From Atherix ibis (lineage: Eukaryota > Arthropoda > Insecta > Diptera > Athericidae): a stretch of DNA of 64,000 bases. The stretch is taken from positions 46,321,667-46,385,666 of the forward strand of contig OY282610.1 of assembly GCA_958298945.1 (NCBI GenBank), in the 5' to 3' direction. A program made the translations under genes and the position numbers. The notes under the pieces were generated by a model. That model did not search any database, was not told the origin of the DNA, and saw nothing but the letters and a program-made list of their open reading frames with translations. Below are positions 12,345 through 24,432 of the stretch, one piece after another; the first letter of the stretch is position 1; each line of letters begins with the position of its first letter.

Positions 12345-12563
12345 CCGACCTTGTAGCACAGTGATTTACAAACTGGACTACCATCCCAGGGGTCGTGGAT
12401 TCGAATTTCACTGAGGCATGGTCCAATGCTAATGCCCAGAAAACCCGTGTTCCTTTCTATTTCCCTATCCTAATATCCTTTGTCGCCAAATGGCCTTTAT
12501 TGTCGTGGCGCTAAGAATATACATTTCAGTACTAATGTTACTTGAAATAATAACAAACAAACA
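12345..12563 (+). repeat. tRNA-derived SINE, copy 1
   Basis: The head resembles a tRNA gene promoter: an A-box-like TAGCACAGTGATTTA near 12352 and a B-box-like GGATTCGAATTT near 12397, joined by GACTACCATCCCAGGGGTCG. A tRNA-unrelated body follows and ends in an AAT/AAAC-rich tail near 12545-12565. A second, diverged copy with the same GACTACCATCC core lies at about 52290-52500. The pair supports a dispersed SINE rather than a tRNA gene. Confidence 0.6.
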
Positions 12564-12809
12564 AAAAGCACCAAAAAAATCGCACAAAAACAAATACCCA
12601 AAATTATAACCTAACAAATTTCTCTACGTGCGAATAAATTGAAGTTTTTAGTTTTATTAGACATTATAAAAATGATTTAATTAGAATCATCGAACATTTT
12701 TGTTGATATTAACAAGATTTTTGAGAAAGCCTATTCGTGTAATTCTTTGAACAAATGCTTAAAAATTCTTACAATCATTAAATTTTTTTGTCTATAATAA
12801 CTTCGTATA

Positions 12810-14574
12810 CGAGCCCTTGCCCATTGAAGTTGGCTCACCCTCAATATTTTTTCATGTACTAAGTTGGTGGCCAGAAAACAAATCGTTCCTATGAAATGAT
12901 CATGATAAACTTAAGTTTTTCTGAAAATTGTATTCTCATAGATTATTTTGCTGTAAATTTTCTGCGAATTAGTAAAATTAGTAAAATGTCGTGACGCATT
13001 TAAAAATAAAACAACTGTTTATATTAGTTGGCTCAGCCGGAATTATAATTTTTATTGGGTAATTAAATATTTTTTACCACTGCGTTACCCCTCCCTTTGC
13101 TTTCAAAACTGCATGTATGCGCCGTGGCATAGTATTTACTAAGTCCTCGCACTCGGTTTTTGTGAATTTGTCCCATATTTCCTGCAAGCGGGCTTTCAAT
13201 TGGTCTTTTGACCTGGCAGGATTTATTCTGAGGTTCTTTTTCATTTTATGCCACAAAGTTTCGATGGGTGACAGATCGGGACTGTTGACAGGCCATTCCA
13301 ATAGTGGTATATTATTATTTTTTATCCATGTCATTGATTTTTTCGACGTATGGCAAGCGGCACCATCTTGTTGGAAAATAAATTCTCCAGTCCTATCCGA
13401 TATCAATGAAATTGAAGGCAGTAGATTATCGTTGAATATGTTTAAATATTTATCAGTGTTAACTATGCCTTCCACAAAATGAAGCCTGCCAACACCTTGA
13501 GCTGACATGCAACCCCATACCATCACTGACGCTGGAAATTTAACTTTTTTCCGTATGCAAGCCTCATTGAATGCTTCATTTTTTTGACGTATAACACGTC
13601 CACGGGTGTCACCAACACTAACCTCGAAACGGGATTCATCACTCCAAATAATTGATTTCCACTGACGCGGAGTCCAATTTTTCCGTGATTTAACCCAATT
13701 TAACCTTTTTTTTTGCATGGGTGTGATGAGTGGTTTATCTTTAGCCTAAAAAATTGTCTACATAAATAAAGAGAAGTATGCAGATGCCTCTGTATTTTAC
13801 TTTATAAAAACCGTATCCTAATTTTTGCATTTGCCTTGTGCAAGTAGTCCTGGATACAGTTTTTTGTATCGCCTCACTCCATTTATCAGCAATTTGAAAA
13901 CTGGTATCCCGTCTGTTATTTTTCAGAATTTTTTGAAGAATTCGTCTATCAGCATCAGTAATTAGTGAAATACGTCCAATACGTTTTTTTGGATTAATTT
14001 CACCTGTATTTTGAATATTTTTATTATTAACCATCTACATTACGTAAACAAAAGCTTACCCGTTTCCTTGTTTAATTTTATAATATTTCTAACTGTTGTC
14101 CATGAAATTTTAAGATCCAAACCAATTTTTCTCATTGATTTACCATCGTTATTTAAACTAATAATTACTTTACGTAAATCTTCCGATAAACACTTACCTC
14201 GAGGCATGATGAATTCAAAATGATACAAAAACTCACTTATGACAATAATAATTTCTAAACGCACCGTTAATTTAATACAGAACTCAAATTTACCGTTTAA
14301 AAATTCGCTTAACTGCGGCGCTCGAAAGGAAACAATCATAATTCCGGCTGAGCCAACTTATATGAACAGTTGTTTTATTTTTAAATGCGTCACGACATTT
14401 TACTAATTTTACTAATTCGCAGAAAATTTACAGCAAAATAATCTATGAGAATACAATTTTCAGAAAAACTTAAGTTTATCATGATCATTTCATAGGAACG
14501 ATTTGTTTTCTGGCCACCAACTTAGTACATGAAAAAATATTGAGGGTGAGCCAACTTCAATGGGCAAGGGCTCG
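12810..14574 (-). mobile_element. Complete Tc1-like transposon with long IR/DR inverted repeats
   Basis: A 1765-bp element flanked by TA (12808-12809, 14575-14576). Terminal inverted repeats run 12810 to about 13047 and about 14338-14574. Read side by side they differ at only about two bases, near the inner ends. Each repeat holds the word GTTGGCTCA twice, near the outer end and at the inner end (before GCCGG), an IR/DR arrangement as in Tc1-family elements with long repeats such as Drosophila S, Bari3 and Minos. The single gene inside is intact (see its entry). Near-identical ends and an open transposase point to recent activity. Confidence 0.92.
13074..14207 (-). CDS. Tc1-family transposase, intact, three exons, 340 residues
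   Basis: Cut-and-paste transposase of the DD34E Tc1 family. Exons (minus): 14060-14207, 13801-14003, 13074-13745, with introns of 56 and 55 bases, GT-AG, phases agreeing. The product is 340 residues, the usual Tc1 length. The N-terminal paired-like helix-turn-helix region starts MPRGKCLSEDLRKVIISLN; a linker KKRIGRISLITDADRRIL (GRPR-like) follows. The catalytic triad is visible: D153 in WSDESRF, D244 in FQQDGAACHT, E279 in NSPDLSPIETLW, with 34 residues between the last two. The stop at 13074-13076 lies just inside the left inverted repeat. No lesion is seen. Confidence 0.88.
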
Positions 14575-14576
14575 TA

Positions 14577-15020
14577 CAATTAATAAGAGTGCATATTGAT
14601 TAGTTTTCATTTCTCCACAATTTACATATTGAAATTAAATTGAAATTATAAGCCATGAACATACACATATAAAATATACATTTAAATATATCTACAATGT
14701 GAAATGATTGACAATTTCTAATAGAAACGAAATTCGAAATGTTATATTAATTTTTGTTAACGTTTGTATTTAATGTACATTTCCATTAGACATTTTCATA
14801 TTTCATTTCTGTCGTGATCCTAATCAGTAAATTATTAAATATGAATACAATTGAAATTGATAATTTAGTAAAAACCTTGTACATGAGAAATTTCAATAAA
14901 AATTATTATTTAGTATAAGTTCAATTGTTCAAAGAAACACAAACTACGAGTATAATACCATATATCAAAACAGAAAAATAATAAAATAAACCAGATTTTT
15001 TTTTCAATAAATAAATAATA
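14577..15020. other. Upstream region of gustatory receptor B
   Basis: AT-rich leader region between the Tc1 element and the receptor start. No clear core promoter stands out. The octamer TACGAGTA is at 14945. Confidence 0.4.
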
Positions 15021-18000
15021 ATGAAGATTTCTAAAAAAATGCACAATAAGATATTTGATAAAAATTCGAATGATATTAATAGATTGTTGTATATTTTTAA
15101 ATTAATTGGATTAGCACCATTCGCTAATAATGTAGTGTGGAGTCATTTTCTTATGGCTTATCAATTTTTAAATATTATTTTAATATTATGCCTCAGTTTT
15201 TCTGCATTTTTCATAACCGAAGCATTTCAAGAGAATACACTATCAACATTAGTAAGCGGTTTGGTATTTATAGCATTAATGATAGCACATTCAGTTATTA
15301 CTATTGAATCATTAATAACACGTAATGTTCAGAAGAAAATGTTCGATGCAATTTCTGAAATTGATGAATATTTTCAAATAAAACTATACCAAACTATTGA
15401 TAGAGATAGAATCAAGTGGAAAATGATATTCATTTTTAGTACAATATGGGGTACACTTATATTATTGTTAATATTGCAATCGTATTTGAAAATAATTGTC
15501 GGAAAAGCTTATGATTTTTGGTATTCGATTTTGTCAATTCAAGTGTTAAGAATGCGTTTTGTTCAAGATATTTTATATGTCAATATGATCAATGAACGTA
15601 TTTTATTGTTAAATAATAATTTGGAAGTGATTGTTAAAGAAAATCGCCAAAATTATAATAGCATAATATTTACGCTTAATAATGATATGCGCAAAGAATG
15701 GGGATGCATTGGAAAGAAGATAAATGATTACAATGATCGTTTATTGATATTGAAACAGATATATGGAAAAATGTACGATGTCATAACAATGACGAATGAG
15801 TGCTTCGGATGGTCAATATTGGCTATGACGACACAATATTTTATAGATTTCACCAGTAATGCTTACTGGATGTTTTTATCATTTGAAAATATTTTACCGA
15901 AAAGTGTTATATCTGAAGGAATTTGTCAACTAATACCAATTATGATGCTTTTAACAATACTATCGTTATCTTGTAGTGCATGTACTAATAATGTAAGTAT
16001 ATCGAAAAGAATATATATGTAGGTTTTTGTTAGTTTTTTTCTGTATTTTAATCAATCCAGAAAAATGACTGGTATTTTTTTGCCATTTAGGTCCGTCCTT
16101 CACTTTGAAAATTCTCAGTTCAAAATTTTCAAATATAAAGAACTTAATTTGGTGACTGTTAAAAGTACGAATGCAGTCTGATAAGTCAGTGGTAAATGCA
16201 AAAACTGTAGATGATATTAGCAAAGCATTAATTTTTTATCATCTGGTATTCTTAAAAAAAAGGTTATATAAAATTTTATAAATATCTGTTATTTAGTTTA
16301 ATTGTGACAGTCACTGATAGGAGATAAAATTTGGGTTTTTCATTAATATGACATTTTTGGAGGAAAAAACCATTTTTTTATTCAAAATCAAGCTTTCAAT
16401 ATATTATCGTATAGAGGCATTTAGAAATAGTTTAGTGAATTTCGCTGTGGTCGTACGAGCACAAGTGACGGTAAGTGCCCCGAAAGTTCAATTGAGGCCA
16501 CCACCGAAGAAAAGATTAATAAAATCCATGATATCATTTTAAAAGACTCTTGAATGAAAGTGTATAAGATAGTTGATATGATAAACATTTCAAAAGAACG
16601 TGTAGGCAACATCTTACATGAAATTTTGCATATGACAAAGCTATTGGCGGGATGGGTGAAACGTTTGTTAGCACCTGACCGAAAACATGTTCGTGTAACG
16701 ACTTCAATGGAGTGTTTGGACATTTTTAAGTGAAATACAAATAAATTTCATTTTTGCGTCGATTCAAAACCAAAACAATGGATTATCTTATAAAATGAAA
16801 AACAATAACAGGACAGTTATTATGTACCATTATTAGACCAGCTGAATAATGAAATCAAGGTAATACGATCGTATTTGGCAAAGAAAAAAAGTTTTGAATG
16901 CACCTCCATATTCATCAGCAATTGCAACATCAACAATTGCAACAATTGCAACAGTGGACAGATGAATTCGGCAGCTTTTATCGTATTTGATTAAAGAACC
17001 CATTCCATCGGTGAATGACTTTGAATGTTTCGCTAATAAAAACGAGTAGCTTATTTCGTAACTGGCGCTTATTACTAATTCATTCATTTTAATGTATTTT
17101 GTAAGCACTCATTGCTGGTTATTAATTTTTATTATTGTTTTTAATTTTTCTTCTCTTATTTTTTCTTCGAAGCACGAAAATTGTCTTTTGTGATAAGTGA
17201 AATATTTGGCTTAACACGTTGACTGCCAAGCATATTTTAAGAAATCAGTTCTAGACACTAACATTTTTTTTATAGAATTTATTATATGGAATTAAACAAT
17301 TATAAAAATTTTAAAAAATATTTCAGTTCATTTTTATTAAAGTTTTTTATCTAAAAATGTTTACTTGAATTTTTTTAAAATTTTCATAATCTTGTAATAG
17401 ATAATAAATAAATCGTGTTAGATAGACAACTTTTTGTTAGTAATGAACCTTCAACTGACGCCCATTCCACAGAATTCTGGTGCAATAACAATGCATTGAC
17501 TCGTAGTGGGCTCGAAATATCATATTGTAAAAAGTAGATAACTTATGGTGTGGCGTCTTCGAGCAAATTGCCAACTACGAGTTAACTTGTGGTTGGCAGT
17601 TAACGTGTTAATGTTCAATTCTTTAGCAACACTTATTTTTTTATGTAAATCTTTTGTTTTTTTTACCTACAAATATTAGGGTTAAAATTTAAATTTAAAA
17701 AATTCAAATAACTGTAACTAAATATACTTTTATTTTTGTTTGTTCGAATAACTTATAAAAGAAAATAACCCACAAATCTTTAATACGCCGCCGATCGGTA
17801 CAAAGAAACTGTCACAAATTGCTTTTGTTAAAATTCAAAGAAAATGCGATGACGCATCTCGATTGTGGTGAAAGGGAAACATGCTATTTTTTAGGTAACA
17901 TATTATTCAATTTTTCAGTTTTTTTCAAAGTATCGTTGCCGTAAGCCACGAAAAATCACATTGGGAACCGCAGGCTGCCATTTTGACACACCTCTCATAA

Positions 18001-18428
18001 ATGATAACAAAAAAAGCATTTTAATGTTAATATTATCTATTAATGTAATTTGTTTTTTAATTAAACAGGGTGCTTTAACAGGAGAGCTTTTACATAAAAT
18101 TGACAAAACCAATACACCCGAACCGTACAGCTCCTTGATAAGTGAATTTTCCTTGCAAGTTATACACGAACCGCTTCATTTTACAGCAACTGGCTTTTTC
18201 AATATCAATTCGGAACTGCTTGGATCGGTATGCAAATATAATAGAATTATTTAAATATTTATTTTCAATATCATTAAAATAATAATAATCGAAAATGAAA
18301 TTATTTTTTTAAATTTTTATTGTTAGATGGCTGCCGCAACAATTACATATTTAGTTATTCTAATACAGTTTCAGTTGACAGAAAAATCAAAACCGATACT
18401 AAAGTCCACCAACGTCACTACACTCTAA
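15021..18428 (+). CDS. Gustatory receptor B (7tm_7 family), three exons, TE-filled first intron
   Basis: Insect gustatory receptor of 410 residues. Exons: 15021-15992, 18069-18227, 18327-18428, all phase 0 with GT-AG junctions (AATAAT/GTAAGT to AACAG/GGTGCT; GGATCG/GTATGC to TTAG/ATGGCT). The first exon (324 codons) carries the N-terminal membrane segments and the loop with SNAYWMFLSF. The second holds the signature EFSLQVIHEPLHFTATGFFN; the third begins MAAATITYLVILIQF. The first intron is 2076 bases against 50-100 elsewhere, and holds a mariner fragment and a TTAA-flanked MITE. Annotation pipelines may miss the last two exons for this reason. The 3' end lies 30 bases from that of gustatory receptor C on the other strand. 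Confidence 0.85.
16440..17060 (+). pseudogene. Mariner transposase fragment in the intron of gustatory receptor B
   Basis: Forward-strand pieces match a mariner transposase in order: KINKIHDIILKDS, VGNILHEIL, GWVKRLLAPDRKHVRV, then DQLNNEIK and YLAKKKVL, the segment before the second catalytic aspartate. Stops and frame changes break it, and no inverted repeats were found. It lies inside an intron of the receptor gene in the same orientation. Confidence 0.65.
17215..17607. mobile_element. piggyBac-like MITE with TTAA target duplication
   Basis: A 393-bp unit bounded by CACGTTGACTGCCAA (17215) and, inverted, CACGTTAACTGCCAA (17607), with TTAA on both sides (17211-17214, 17608-17611). No transposase is encoded. 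TTAA target sites are typical of the piggyBac superfamily; size and lack of coding content make it a non-autonomous derivative. It sits in the first intron of gustatory receptor B. Confidence 0.75.
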
Positions 18429-18458
18429 ATAGCTTAAATTAAGGATTTTATTTACTAT

Positions 18459-21400
18459 TTATTCGTTTGAGTCCGTGTTGTTCATATACTCAATGTATGA
18501 ATCATTCATATCAAATTGTATTAGTAGTAAGATGTAAGCAATTGATGATATAATAAACTACCATATAAAAATAGAAATTAGGCATTTATACGATTAAAAA
18601 TATCATAAAATAACAAATATTTATACAAATTATATATAATCGCAATGGAAATTTCACATTCATCATATTTACCGTATTAGCAAAACTTCGATTTATTACA
18701 AAACCTTCTATAGGTGTAACAACCATTGAATTATGATATCCAAGCAAATATATTTCATGAATATTGTATAATGTTTCTTCAGATTGAAATTCAGATTGCT
18801 TTAGGATAAATTCATTTGCCTAAAATATATAAGTAACATTCGAATAATTATTTATTTATTAGTTAATCTTTATATACTTACAATTGTAGTGGTTTCATCA
18901 CATTGTATAGAAAAATAAAGTATCACATAAATTAAATACAATATGTACAAGCAATCAACTAAAAGATAAGAAAATTTATAATTGTTTAAAAATAAAATAA
19001 GAATTTTAAAATTTGTATTGTCTTGTGTAAATAATATGAATAAATTTAATAGCTAGCAGAGTCTGTTTAAGTCAGATCTTTTTCCTAACAGTCCTTATGT
19101 ATCGGTTGATTTTTATGCTTTTTGGTTTCACATGTTTTTATTTTTAACAGATCACGTACGACACGTGACGTACTATGTTAAAGTCGAAAATACTCAGTTG
19201 GCATTGCCATTTTGTCGTGAAAAGATTTACATCCGAATAACACTTAAAAATTGAATTTTATTATCAAAATTCATGCTCTATGAAAAATATGCTTCGCGCA
19301 CTTCGACCTTTTTACGGTCGTCATAAAAGCCATAGTGACAAAATTCGCCATTAATTTTACGCTATTGAACATCAAACCACCAACCCGTATGCGTAGAGTG
19401 CGTAGAGAGAAAAATATTGCTGCCGTACCGTCCAGTGTTGGTGATGACTGCGATTTGTCCATCCGTCGCCGTTCACAGTATGTGTTACTCGACTATGTGG
19501 AAAATTTTATGCAAGGATCTTGATCTGAAAGCGTATCAAATACAGCTCGCTCAATAACTGTAACTGAGCGACCTGCCAAAGCATCGAATTTTTAGAACAA
19601 CTTGACGAAAATCCGTTTTACTACCAAGAATAAAATTTATTGTATTTATCACTGACTTATCATATTACCTGGAAAACTTCAAACATCATAAATACAACGA
19701 ATTGTGTATAAATGAAATATCCTGTAATGTAGGAGTATTAAAAATATACAAAATCAAAATAGTCTAATATAAGCTTTGTTAAAAATAAAATAAAATATAA
19801 AGAATAAAAAATTTAACTGCCATTCGAAATTGTAATCGTCCTCATAAGAACATAATATTCATTTTCAAATGCACAGCAAAATACTATTATCAACAATAAC
19901 TGCTCTAGCTGGTCAGCAGAACTTGTAGAAAAAATAAAATAGGAACTAGAAGAAAATTTCGATAATTTGGGAAAATTTCATTTTTTATGAGTCCGATTTG
20001 CTTGGTTCTAATTTAACCAAAAAATTTACTTTATTTGATTTTCTGATTGATTTGGATTTGCTATTAAGTATTAGTTTTATAACGAATCAATTACAACAAA
20101 ATTTATTTGTTTTATTATAATAAAAATATTTTTAATTTAAACAGAAACGTTTAAAAGGTGTCACTTTAAAATCATTGAAAACAGCCACTTGTCTAATTCT
20201 ATACAACTCCAAGGAATTTGAAGTTATAAAAATCCAAATTAAGCAAACTATGAGGGTCGTTCCGTCCAAAAAATAGGATTTTTATCCCGTCCAAAAAATA
20301 GGATTTCGGAAGTTCTGCAAAATACTCATCCGTTTGAGCAATGACGTCCTCGTTGGAAGTGAACCGTCGTCCGCCAAGCCATTTCTTCAGATTGGGGAAA
20401 ATAAAATAGTCACTCGGGGCCAAATCTGGTGAATAAGCGGGATGCTGCAACAATTCCATTCTCAATTCCACAATTTTGGCCATGGAAACAGCGCAGGTGT
20501 GCACACGCGCATTGTCCTGATGCAAGAGGATTTTTTCCCTCTTCAGATGGGGGCGTTTCTCTTTGATTTTCTCGCTCAACCGTTGCAATAACGACGCGTA
20601 ATACGATCCTGTTATTGTTTTTCCTTTTTCCAAGTAGTCGATAAAAATGATGCCCTGCGAATCCCAAAAGACCGTGGCCATCACCTTGCCGGCCGATGGC
20701 ATAGTTTTTGCCTTCTTCGGAGCCCGTTCACCCTTGAACATCCACTGTGATGACTGTCTCTTCGTTTCTGGAGTGTAGAAGTGTATCCATGTTTCGTCCA
20801 CAGTGACATATCGACGAAGGAATTTGGCAGGATTGCGATGAAAGAGTGCCAACATAGCCTCAGAGTCCACTACACGATTGCGCTTATTCTCCTCTGAGAG
20901 CAAACGCGGCACCCATCTTGCCGAAATTTTTTTCACAGTCAATTTTTCATGCAAAATTGAAGCGACTGTACCTTGTGATATGCCCGTGGCTTCAACTAAT
21001 TCGCGCACTTTAATTCGCCGATCGTTCAAAATCAGATCGTGGATTTTGTCGATGATTTCAGGAGTAGACACCTCAACTGGGCGTCCTGAACGATGTTCAT
21101 CTTTTGTTGATGAACGGCCACGTTTAAATTCATTCACCCAATTGTAAACCGTCGCAAACACAGGTGCAGATGTGCCATGAACAGCATCCAACTCGGCTTT
21201 GATTTCTTTCGGGCTTAAGCCTTTCAAATGGAGATGTTTGATGAGCAAATTCTACTATTCTTTTTTAATAATATGAAAACTTGAATCAGTGGACAGACCA
21301 CTTTGCAACATTTTCCCCCAAATCAGTGTAAAGTGTTTATTCTTGATTTAGAGCAAATTCTACTATTCTTTTTTAATAATACTAAATACGTGTACGTTTA

Positions 21401-22609
21401 CAGGCAATTTTTTCCGATAATTTCTACTACGAAAATTCCCTTCCATTTATATATCAACAAAATAAATACACATCAATAAATTAAATAATTTCCACTATTA
21501 AATAAATTCAAACTGAATCAAGACACAGTCCGGTCAAGGTATAGTCTTTGTCATAGAAGAAGATAAGGTAGGTCTCCGACAGATGCCAAACAGGAATTCA
21601 AACTGCCAAGTTAGGCGACCTTGACCCTAAATTTATACTGAATCTTCCTCAATTGTCGCAAATTTCATGATCATAATTATGGTAAAATTTATTCATAAAA
21701 TTTGATATTTTTTTAAAAATACATTTTTGGATTATAAAAAAATGGGAAATTTTTGTTAGCAAATAAATACGTACGGTGCATAAACATGTAATGTTCTTGT
21801 AAATAGTCCAAGTATGCCCAATAGAAATATGCTGAAAATTGTAATGTATACGTTACGAATATACTTAAAATGAACCATTGAAAACTTTCATTAATTAAAC
21901 TATTAACATTAAATAGTTTATCGTAGAAGAACACTGAATAGCTTGGCATCATAATTGATGAGTTTCTATTATAGAGAATTGAATTTTTATCATATTCCAT
22001 TAATGATGAAAGATCATATAAACATTGTAGTCGAAATTTTAGCAATTCAATAAAAAATGCATACTGAAATAGTTTAACATAAACTGATGTTGTTAAAAAT
22101 ATATGCAAAATTTGAAAATCAAATGCGCTATTATTTATTACTAATATAATCACTATATATGAAATTGTTAACAGAAGCAGCACAAATTGTGGTAACATTT
22201 TTATATATAATTTCTTACGCAATAAATTATAATCAATTTTGAAATGACATTTTTCCATTAAACATTTATCAATTTGCTCAAGTTTTTCGAAAATTTCAAT
22301 TTGCTTAGATCGTTTCAGAAGCGATTCCATTAAAAGGATAATTTCTGATGATATTGTGCAAATAAATACCAAATAGTTTATGTAGATTTTTATTCGATGT
22401 TTGCTACGCTCTGATTCATAGTCAAAAATTGTTTGTTTAAAGCTGTTCCATAAAATAATGATACCGATTATTATAGAACATATCGTAAATATAACATTCG
22501 AAAATTTCTTTTTCAATTCATCAAAACTACATGGTGTTTGTCCGAATAATTGAAATATTTTTATTAAAATCGATATTGATTGAAAGAATTGTGGTTCAAC
22601 CATTTTCAA
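18459..22609 (-). CDS. Gustatory receptor C (7tm_7 family), four exons, TE-filled first intron
   Basis: Insect gustatory receptor of 385 residues. Exons (minus): 21775-22609, 18882-18958, 18673-18819, 18459-18557. The first junction is phase 1 (CACC/GTACGT to TTTTAG/TTGATT), the others phase 0; all GT-AG. The first exon encodes the N-terminal helices up to YFYWAYLDYLQEHYMFMH. The second starts LDCLYILYLIYVILYF. The third has the equivalent of the family motif, YLLGYHNSMVVTPIEGFVIN, more diverged than in its neighbours (EGF for GFF). The fourth reads FIISSIAYILLLIQF. The first intron is 2816 bases and contains a near-complete mariner (same strand) and a Tc3-like fragment. The start could also be the second Met (MVEPQ). 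Confidence 0.8.
19185..19632 (+). pseudogene. Tc3/mariner-like transposase fragment (DUF4817-type) in an intron of gustatory receptor C
   Basis: Forward-strand reading frames match in order the N-terminal helix-turn-helix part of a transposase common in flies: segments like LRPFYGRHKSHSDKIRH, NIKPPTRMRRVRREKNIAAV, SSVGDDCDLSIRRRSQY, then LEQLDENPFYYQE. Frame changes and stops separate the pieces, and the catalytic half is missing. Related relics of this family lie at about 23190-24225 and 51850-53010. Confidence 0.65.
20251..21248 (-). mobile_element. Mariner element, transposase frame open but both ends trimmed
   Basis: Minus-strand frame 20199-21248 of 349 codons encodes nearly a whole mariner transposase. 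The DD34D triad is complete: D151 in VTVDETWIH, D245 in LHQDNARVHT, D280 in SPDLAPSDYF. The left end keeps only about 12 bases of inverted repeat after TA (TGAGGGTCGTTC at 20251) and then jumps into coding sequence, with a short duplication (CGTCCAAAAAATAGGA twice). So the normal C-terminus after YFLDGIK is replaced by unrelated residues. At the right, the first ten or so residues and the inverted repeat are gone. Its closest relative here is the element at 47618-48853. It lies in the first intron of gustatory receptor C, same strand. It cannot mobilise itself but might still make protein. Confidence 0.85.
21243..21382 (+). repeat. 30-bp direct repeat beside the mariner break
   Basis: GAGCAAATTCTACTATTCTT and the ten or so following bases occur at about 21244 and again at about 21352, 108 bases apart. 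The first copy abuts the truncated mariner end, suggesting the break happened by a local rearrangement or a repeat-mediated deletion. Confidence 0.7.
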
Positions 22610-23189
22610 TTTAATATTCTATAAATTAAATTTATCCCTAATTGGCTCAGGCCAAATAATCACAATACACTCTACCACGTCAATTCCAAACACAACTGGT
22701 CAACATTTGTGACGATAAAAAATATATTTTCCTAACAATTATTTTCTCAAGGGATCAACTATAATTGCGATAAACTTTTTTATAATTGCAGAGTAATTAA
22801 ATTTTTTCGTAGAATCTATTCAAAATAAATTATAACAATTTGATTTTAACAGAAACTCTTCATGTAAATTTAGAAGTAATTCCATTCAAGGACTTTAAGT
22901 CATGAACTTTTTTTTAAAGGGTTTTAATTTTTTGTATTTTGATTTTTTTTAATAAAAAAAAAGAATTTTTGTGAAATTTTTAAAATTGTCCAGGTTTTAA
23001 TGAGTTTAAGAAATACAAATAAATTTAAATTAAAATTTTTAATATTGTATTTTTTAACAAATAACCTCACAATTAATATGGTTTAGTTTTAAAGAGTTTT
23101 GATTTTTTATGTTTAATTTTGTTTTTCATAAAACCAGAATATTTTTTCAATTTTTAAAAAGTTTTTAATATTTTATGTAAAGTTAAGAC
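22610..23189. other. Upstream region of gustatory receptor C
   Basis: AT-rich with long T and A runs. No gene or clear element seen. Confidence 0.4.
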
Positions 23190-24225
23190 ACAGGGTTTTT
23201 CAATAAGAGTATAAAAGTTTTATATGGCATAACAAAATTTATTATTTTATTTTGATATATAATCGATGCAATTAAGTTATGAAAATAACATCATTCAAAT
23301 GGCCGTATCTACTCCGTTTACAGAACCGAACACGCTGGTTCCAAGTTTCGACCACCTTGTGTAATAAGTCTGGCCTTATTTCACCCATTTGCGGTTCAAT
23401 ATTCAATTTTAATGCATCAATGGTTGCTGGTTTATTCACCTCAAAAGAAGAATTTCAAAGGTGTTCAATTATAACTTCTTGGAGGCCATTGCACATCAGC
23501 AAAACTTTTCCGGCAATAAATCGATTGTGAAATGAGATGTGTGGCATATAGTGCTTTTTTGTTGAAATCATATATTCGTTAAATCTATATCTTCCAATTC
23601 AGGCAAGAAAAATATTGTTAACATTGATCTGTAACGCTCACCATTGACAGTAAATGCATCTCCTGCTTCATTTTGAAAAAAAAAAATAAGGACCGATGAT
23701 GCCACCATGCCATAAACCACATCAAGCTTCAGCCCAGTACCGACCATTTCGCTTATACACCAATCCAGAGATGTGAAAATGCGCCTATTCTGAGAAGATG
23801 ATTTTCTTGAAAAAATCAGCATCATTTTCAAGTTTTTCTAGAACAAAATCAGCAAATTCACGACGTTTACGATGGTCGAACGGCTTCAATTCTTGTGTGA
23901 TTAGAATTTCGTAAAGATGTTAGCCCAAATCCAACCGTAAAATATGCCATGTTGTTGTGTCAGACAGTACCAAATATTGATAACGAGTTAAAATTGATAA
24001 ATTTGACGATTATAAATTGCAAGAAGTGCATGATAAGTTGCAATAAAAGAACAATTATTTTGGTCAGAAAATTGTATAATTTCCAAGAGTTGTTAAGGCG
24101 TGTATCTTTTCATGAATAAATAGCAAACCTTACAAAATGCAATTGACATTGACAGAAGATTTTGACATTACAAATATGGCCACACGGTCCATTTGAAAAC
24201 ATATCACCTCTTATAAAAAGGGTAG
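23190..24225 (-). pseudogene. Decayed Tc3/mariner-like (DUF4817-type) transposon
   Basis: Minus-strand pieces in order: an N-terminal fragment near 24150, FADFVLEKLENDADFF-like residues near 23850, the core IIGPYFF and NEAGDAFTVNGERYRSMLT (23610-23700), then after a gap KPATIDALKLNIEPQM and RVRFCKRSRYGHL (23280-23420), the family's C-terminus. Frame changes are frequent and the catalytic DG block is deleted. Probable ends are GGGTTTTTCAATAAGAG near 23191 and a roughly inverted version near 24222. Confidence 0.7.
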
Positions 24226-24432
24226 TTTTGGTTTAATAAAAAGGCAATCTACGAAATGGTTGACATTTTTCTATCTACATATGTAATGACTGTTAGAATA
24301 AATAATTAAATTTATTTCACTATTATTAAACTAGTTCAGAGCGATGCCTTCTCTTTAGTTAGGTTTAAGCAATTTAAACAGCTTTACTTGCAAAATAAAA
24401 ATATAAAAAGGCCCAGAAATACATGTATGAAA

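Noticed and set aside
23279..23530. Plus-strand frame as a gene
   Set aside because: It is antisense to the C-terminal part of a Tc3-like transposase relic.
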